A program made the position numbers and the translations under genes. Source: Euperipatoides rowelli (taxonomy: Eukaryota > Onychophora > Udeonychophora > Euonychophora > Peripatopsidae). From it: a stretch of 16,259 nucleotides of DNA. This document shows, piece after piece, positions 15,141 through 16,259 of this stretch; position 1 is the stretch's first letter, and every line of letters begins with the position of its first letter. The stretch lies in the NCBI GenBank assembly GCA_003024985.2, contig PXIH01S0013533.1; one strand, given 5' to 3'. A model generated the notes under the pieces. The model worked only from the letters and a program-made list of their open reading frames with translations. It had not been told where the DNA came from and made no database searches.

Positions 15141-16259
15141 CTTTATAACAAGGTAATGAGTAGAAATAGTTTTTTTTTTCCCGATCTAAAATGTTGATTT
15201 GGTAGGTGAGAACATCGAATTCACACTTAAAGTAGGATGTAATATGTAAGGAGGCTCATATTTGTTCTTAAATAGTATATACAACTACTACCTTGTCTTC
15301 CTCCCTTTATTGTGGTAGTTATACACATGCCAAGTAATGTTCAGAATCAGACTATTAGGCCTAACCTCATCTATTCAAAATTGTTGCATGTTAAGTTTGA
15401 AGTTGAGCTAAAAAAAAAATCTGCTTCTAGTTAGGTTTTATTGAAATAAATAAAATGTTTTTTTGATTGAACGTTAATGTTGGATTTTGACTCGTGTTTT
15501 ATCGTCAATTCTTTATGTATAGCATTTTTTTAGTCATTGAAAGAAACGTTTTTAAATTTGTTTGTTCACATCATTAATCGACCATTATTTCATTTGTATT
15601 ATAATGGTTCGAACAAAACAAATTTACTGTTTCAACAATTTTATTTCTGAAAATTAAAAGGTTTTTTTTTTTTGGTTAAAATTAAGCAATTCGTTTACTT
15701 TTTATTTTTCTTTAAAAAAAATAAAATGTTTTATATATTTATTGTTGAATGATTGTTTAATTGGACAATACAATGTAATTGAAATATTCAGCCAACATAC
15801 TGTATACTCCCGTGAGCTGTCAGAGATGTATATTTTCAAGCCGAACAAGATAATGTGTAAGCAAATTTGATTTATCCCCCTTTCTCTTAACAATAAGCAA
15901 TCAGTAAAGATACATATAAAAATAATAAAAAAAAAAAGATCTAAAATAAAATGTACATTTTTTTTTCTTTTTCTTACATAGTTTCTCCTTTTGACTTCTT
16001 GTGTTGATTTTTTTCTTTTTTTTTTGTTTACATTATTTTGTCCAATGAGCATCCAGAAATTATGGGAAATCAAGTTGTAAATGCTTTTAAGAAGTTGGAA
16101 TCACCAAAAAGAACTTAGCAAATAGATTTCTTTCTTGTATGTTGTATCAGAATGTGTATCTAAAAATATATAAACAGTATGTGTGTATATATTGTATACA
16201 CTAATATATTAATAATTACAGCTTCATTTAATTTCATTGGTAACACATCTCTTTTTAGA
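15141..16259. other. AT-rich stretch without a gene
   Basis: Long T and A runs dominate. The 123-codon minus-strand frame at 15702-16073 is Lys/Ile/Phe-rich, as expected from AT-rich DNA, and has no known domain. A TG/TA dinucleotide-type stretch lies at about 16160-16200. Nothing else is supported. Confidence 0.6.

Noticed and set aside
15601-15625. GGTTCGAAC as a tRNA or SINE B box
   Set aside because: No matching A box or cloverleaf fold is seen upstream.
15702-16073. 123-codon minus-strand ORF
   Set aside because: Lys, Ile and Phe dominate as expected from A/T runs; no domain or transcript signal.
16185-16225. Possible 3' splice site (TAATAATTACAG) near the right edge
   Set aside because: No pyrimidine tract of quality and no coding frame follows in the remaining bases.

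Overview
This is AT-rich eukaryotic, almost certainly metazoan, DNA made largely of old transposon remains. I see no intact host gene, no tRNA or rRNA gene and no prokaryotic gene organisation. The evidence is animal-type Ty3/Gypsy pol remnants, a hAT element with an 8-bp target duplication, two LINE 3' remnants and long A/T-rich non-coding stretches. The species cannot be read from the sequence. Isolated N bases (1462, 3224, 3227, 4730, 5725) suggest draft-quality sequence.

Layout. 1-740: AT-rich, no gene. About 740-1960: a large fold-back structure. Its left side is a ~66-bp tandem array (818-1228), its centre a 115-bp gapless inverted repeat at about 88% identity (1244-1358 against 1393-1507), and its right side an array carrying the same core motifs on the other strand (1508-1960). 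2084-2178: two inverted CCAAT boxes and a TATA box. 2200-3935: a Ty3/Gypsy pol fragment on the minus strand (end of RT, RNase H, integrase), broken by frameshifts and stops. 3943-3961: poly-G. 3962-4790: no gene. About 4812-8640: a second, unrelated Ty3/Gypsy element on the plus strand, running from the C-terminal part of gag through zinc knuckle, protease, RT, RNase H and integrase to a polypurine tract and the start of the 3' LTR; its 5' LTR is missing. 8640-9826: no gene. 9835-10256: a 422-bp non-autonomous hAT element with a perfect 8-bp target duplication. About 10640-11530: a LINE 3' remnant on the minus strand. 11525-12342: no gene. 12358-13359: a 5'-truncated plus-strand LINE with a 15-bp target duplication. 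13375-16259: non-coding, with a more complex, less AT-rich block at about 14210-15140 that is a candidate conserved regulatory element.

None of the coding remnants can make a full protein. In the plus-strand Gypsy copy, inactivating changes hit the zinc knuckle (Cys to Tyr), the protease active site (DTG to DTS) and the second integrase Asp (to Asn). The minus-strand LINE has YAND where YADD is expected.

The most unusual item is the fold-back structure. Its repeat unit packs motifs resembling YY1 (CCAAGATGGC), ETS (ACTTCCGG/ACTTCCTG) and ZNF143 (CCCATAATGCATTG) sites, and the motif orientation reverses across the central palindrome.
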